64,000 bases of DNA from Limosilactobacillus fastidiosus (GTDB lineage Bacteria; Bacillota; Bacilli; Lactobacillales; Lactobacillaceae). The stretch lies in assembly GCF_014145505.1 (NCBI RefSeq), contig NZ_JACIUZ010000019.1, positions 62,001-126,000 on the forward strand, given 5' to 3'. Positions 63,341 through 64,000 of the stretch are shown one piece after another. Below the pieces are notes generated by a model that was not told the origin of the DNA, searched no databases, and saw nothing but the letters and a program-made list of their open reading frames with translations. The position numbers and the translations under genes were made by a program. How positions within the stretch are numbered: the first letter of the stretch is position 1; each line of letters starts with the position of its first letter.

Positions 63341-64000
63341 TTGACTAAGTCAGCAGGTCAAATCGTTGCAGCATCACGAGCTGAGCAAAAAATAACTGGT
63401 GAGCAGATTGTTCATTCGCTGTTAAGTGATTTTATGGAGTTACATGCTGGTGGAATTGGTAGCGATGATCCAGCTGTTATTGGTGGAATTGGACTTTTTC
63501 ATGAACAACCAGTAACAGTAATCGCAATTGATAAGGGTGACACGATAGACAATAAGGTGAACAAGCACTTTGGTTGCCCTACACCAGATGGTTACCGAAA
63601 ATCACTGCATTTGATGAAACAAGCCGCAAAGTTTCACCGGCCAGTTCTTTGTTTTGTTAATACTCCCGGAGCATACCCAGGACAAGAGGCGGAAGAAAAT
63701 GGTCAGGGAAAAGCAATTGCCCAAAATATTATAGAAATGAGTCAGTTACCAACACCAATCATTACCGTAATTTTTGGTGAAGGAGGCAGTGGAGGTGCCC
63801 TAGCTCTCGCTAGTGGTGATCAAGTTTGGATGTTAGAAAATAGTACCTATTCTATTTTGTCACCGGAAGGGTTTGCTTCAATATTGTGGAAAGACAGTAG
63901 TCGGGCGGATGAAGCGGCTCAGATTATGCAATTGACCCCTCGTGATTTGCAACAAAAACATATTATCGATGGGATTCTCGAAGAACCAAACGATCATCGG
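63341..64000 (+). CDS. accA: Acetyl-CoA carboxylase carboxyltransferase subunit alpha (3' end cut)
   Basis: The first 220 codons of the alpha half are present and the gene runs off the right edge; the family is about 255-260 residues in lactobacilli, so about 35 are missing. NTPGAYPGQEAEENGQG and the oxyanion loop FGEGGSGGALALASGD are clear. The start is TTG 63341, with GGAGGG 7 bases before, which follows accD without a real gap. Confidence 0.95.
   Translation, partial: MTKSAGQIVAASRAEQKITGEQIVHSLLSDFMELHAGGIGSDDPAVIGGIGLFHEQPVTVIAIDKGDTIDNKVNKHFGCPTPDGYRKSLHLMKQAAKFHRPVLCFVNTPGAYPGQEAEENGQGKAIAQNIIEMSQLPTPIITVIFGEGGSGGALALASGDQVWMLENSTYSILSPEGFASILWKDSSRADEAAQIMQLTPRDLQQKHIIDGILEEPNDHR

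Noticed and set aside
1-64000. CRISPR array, prophage or phage-defence system
   Set aside because: No regularly spaced repeats, no Cas, integrase, capsid, restriction or known defence genes were seen on either strand; the lone MazF is the only toxin-like gene.

Overview
The window is chromosomal DNA of a low-GC Gram-positive bacterium of the family Lactobacillaceae, most likely Limosilactobacillus or a close relative. That placement rests on gene content and order: RexAB instead of AddAB, ClpL, maltose phosphorylase with beta-phosphoglucomutase, the walRK-yycHIJ-htrA block, and a FabT-type fatty-acid cluster. The genus is an inference and no species is claimed. The replication origin lies at about 51.4-53.3 kb. 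Almost every gene to its left is on the minus strand and every gene to its right is on the plus strand, so most genes follow the replication forks.

Layout. 0-1.2 kb: start of a UmuC-like polymerase gene with a LexA-type box, and an aldo/keto reductase. 1.3-6.8 kb: maltose module (LacI regulator, MFS importer, maltose phosphorylase, beta-phosphoglucomutase) with a compact promoter/operator/cre region. 6.8-14.5 kb: rexB-rexA, which run translationally coupled into the LacI gene. 14.7-21.2 kb: TauE/SafE-like permease, cardiolipin synthase, a GNAT gene broken by an in-frame TGA, a decayed reading frame, a lone MazF, ClpL and a small HTH protein. 21.3-25.4 kb: an island of plus-strand genes running against the local trend: a candidate structured RNA, OsmC, Nudix, a second cardiolipin synthase, a small membrane protein and a DUF4097-like protein. 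25.5-34.8 kb: FMN reductase, RlmH, a dense cluster of DnaA boxes, PgpA, HtrA, and yycJ-yycI-yycH-walK-walR. 34.9-38.5 kb: two identical tRNA-Lys(CTT) genes flanking a HAD protein that has lost its catalytic residues, then asparaginase and an MFS exporter. 38.6-53.3 kb: dnaC, rplI, gdpP, rpsR, ssb, rpsF, gyrA, gyrB, recF, yaaA, dnaN, dnaA and oriC. 53.3-54.8 kb: rpmH, rnpA, yidC. 54.9-64 kb: type II fatty-acid synthesis (fabZ, fabT, fabH, acpP, fabD, fabG, fabF, accB, fabZ, accC, accD, start of accA) behind a consensus promoter overlapped by a FabT-type box.

How it works together. The maltose module imports maltose, splits it with phosphate to glucose and beta-glucose-1-phosphate, and converts the latter to glucose-6-phosphate. 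The origin block encodes initiation, clamp, gyrase, helicase and repair. The wal block senses and remodels the envelope. The fab/acc block makes acyl chains from acetyl-CoA; no enoyl-ACP reductase gene is inside the window, so it probably lies just beyond the right edge.

No CRISPR array, prophage or insertion sequence was seen. The least ordinary items are the DnaA-box cluster about 25 kb from oriC, the HAD pseudoenzyme, the 21.3-21.5 kb RNA candidate, a riboswitch-like orphan structure at 18.0-18.1 kb, LexA-type boxes before umuC and rexB, and the envelope-stress-like operon at 22.6-25.3 kb.
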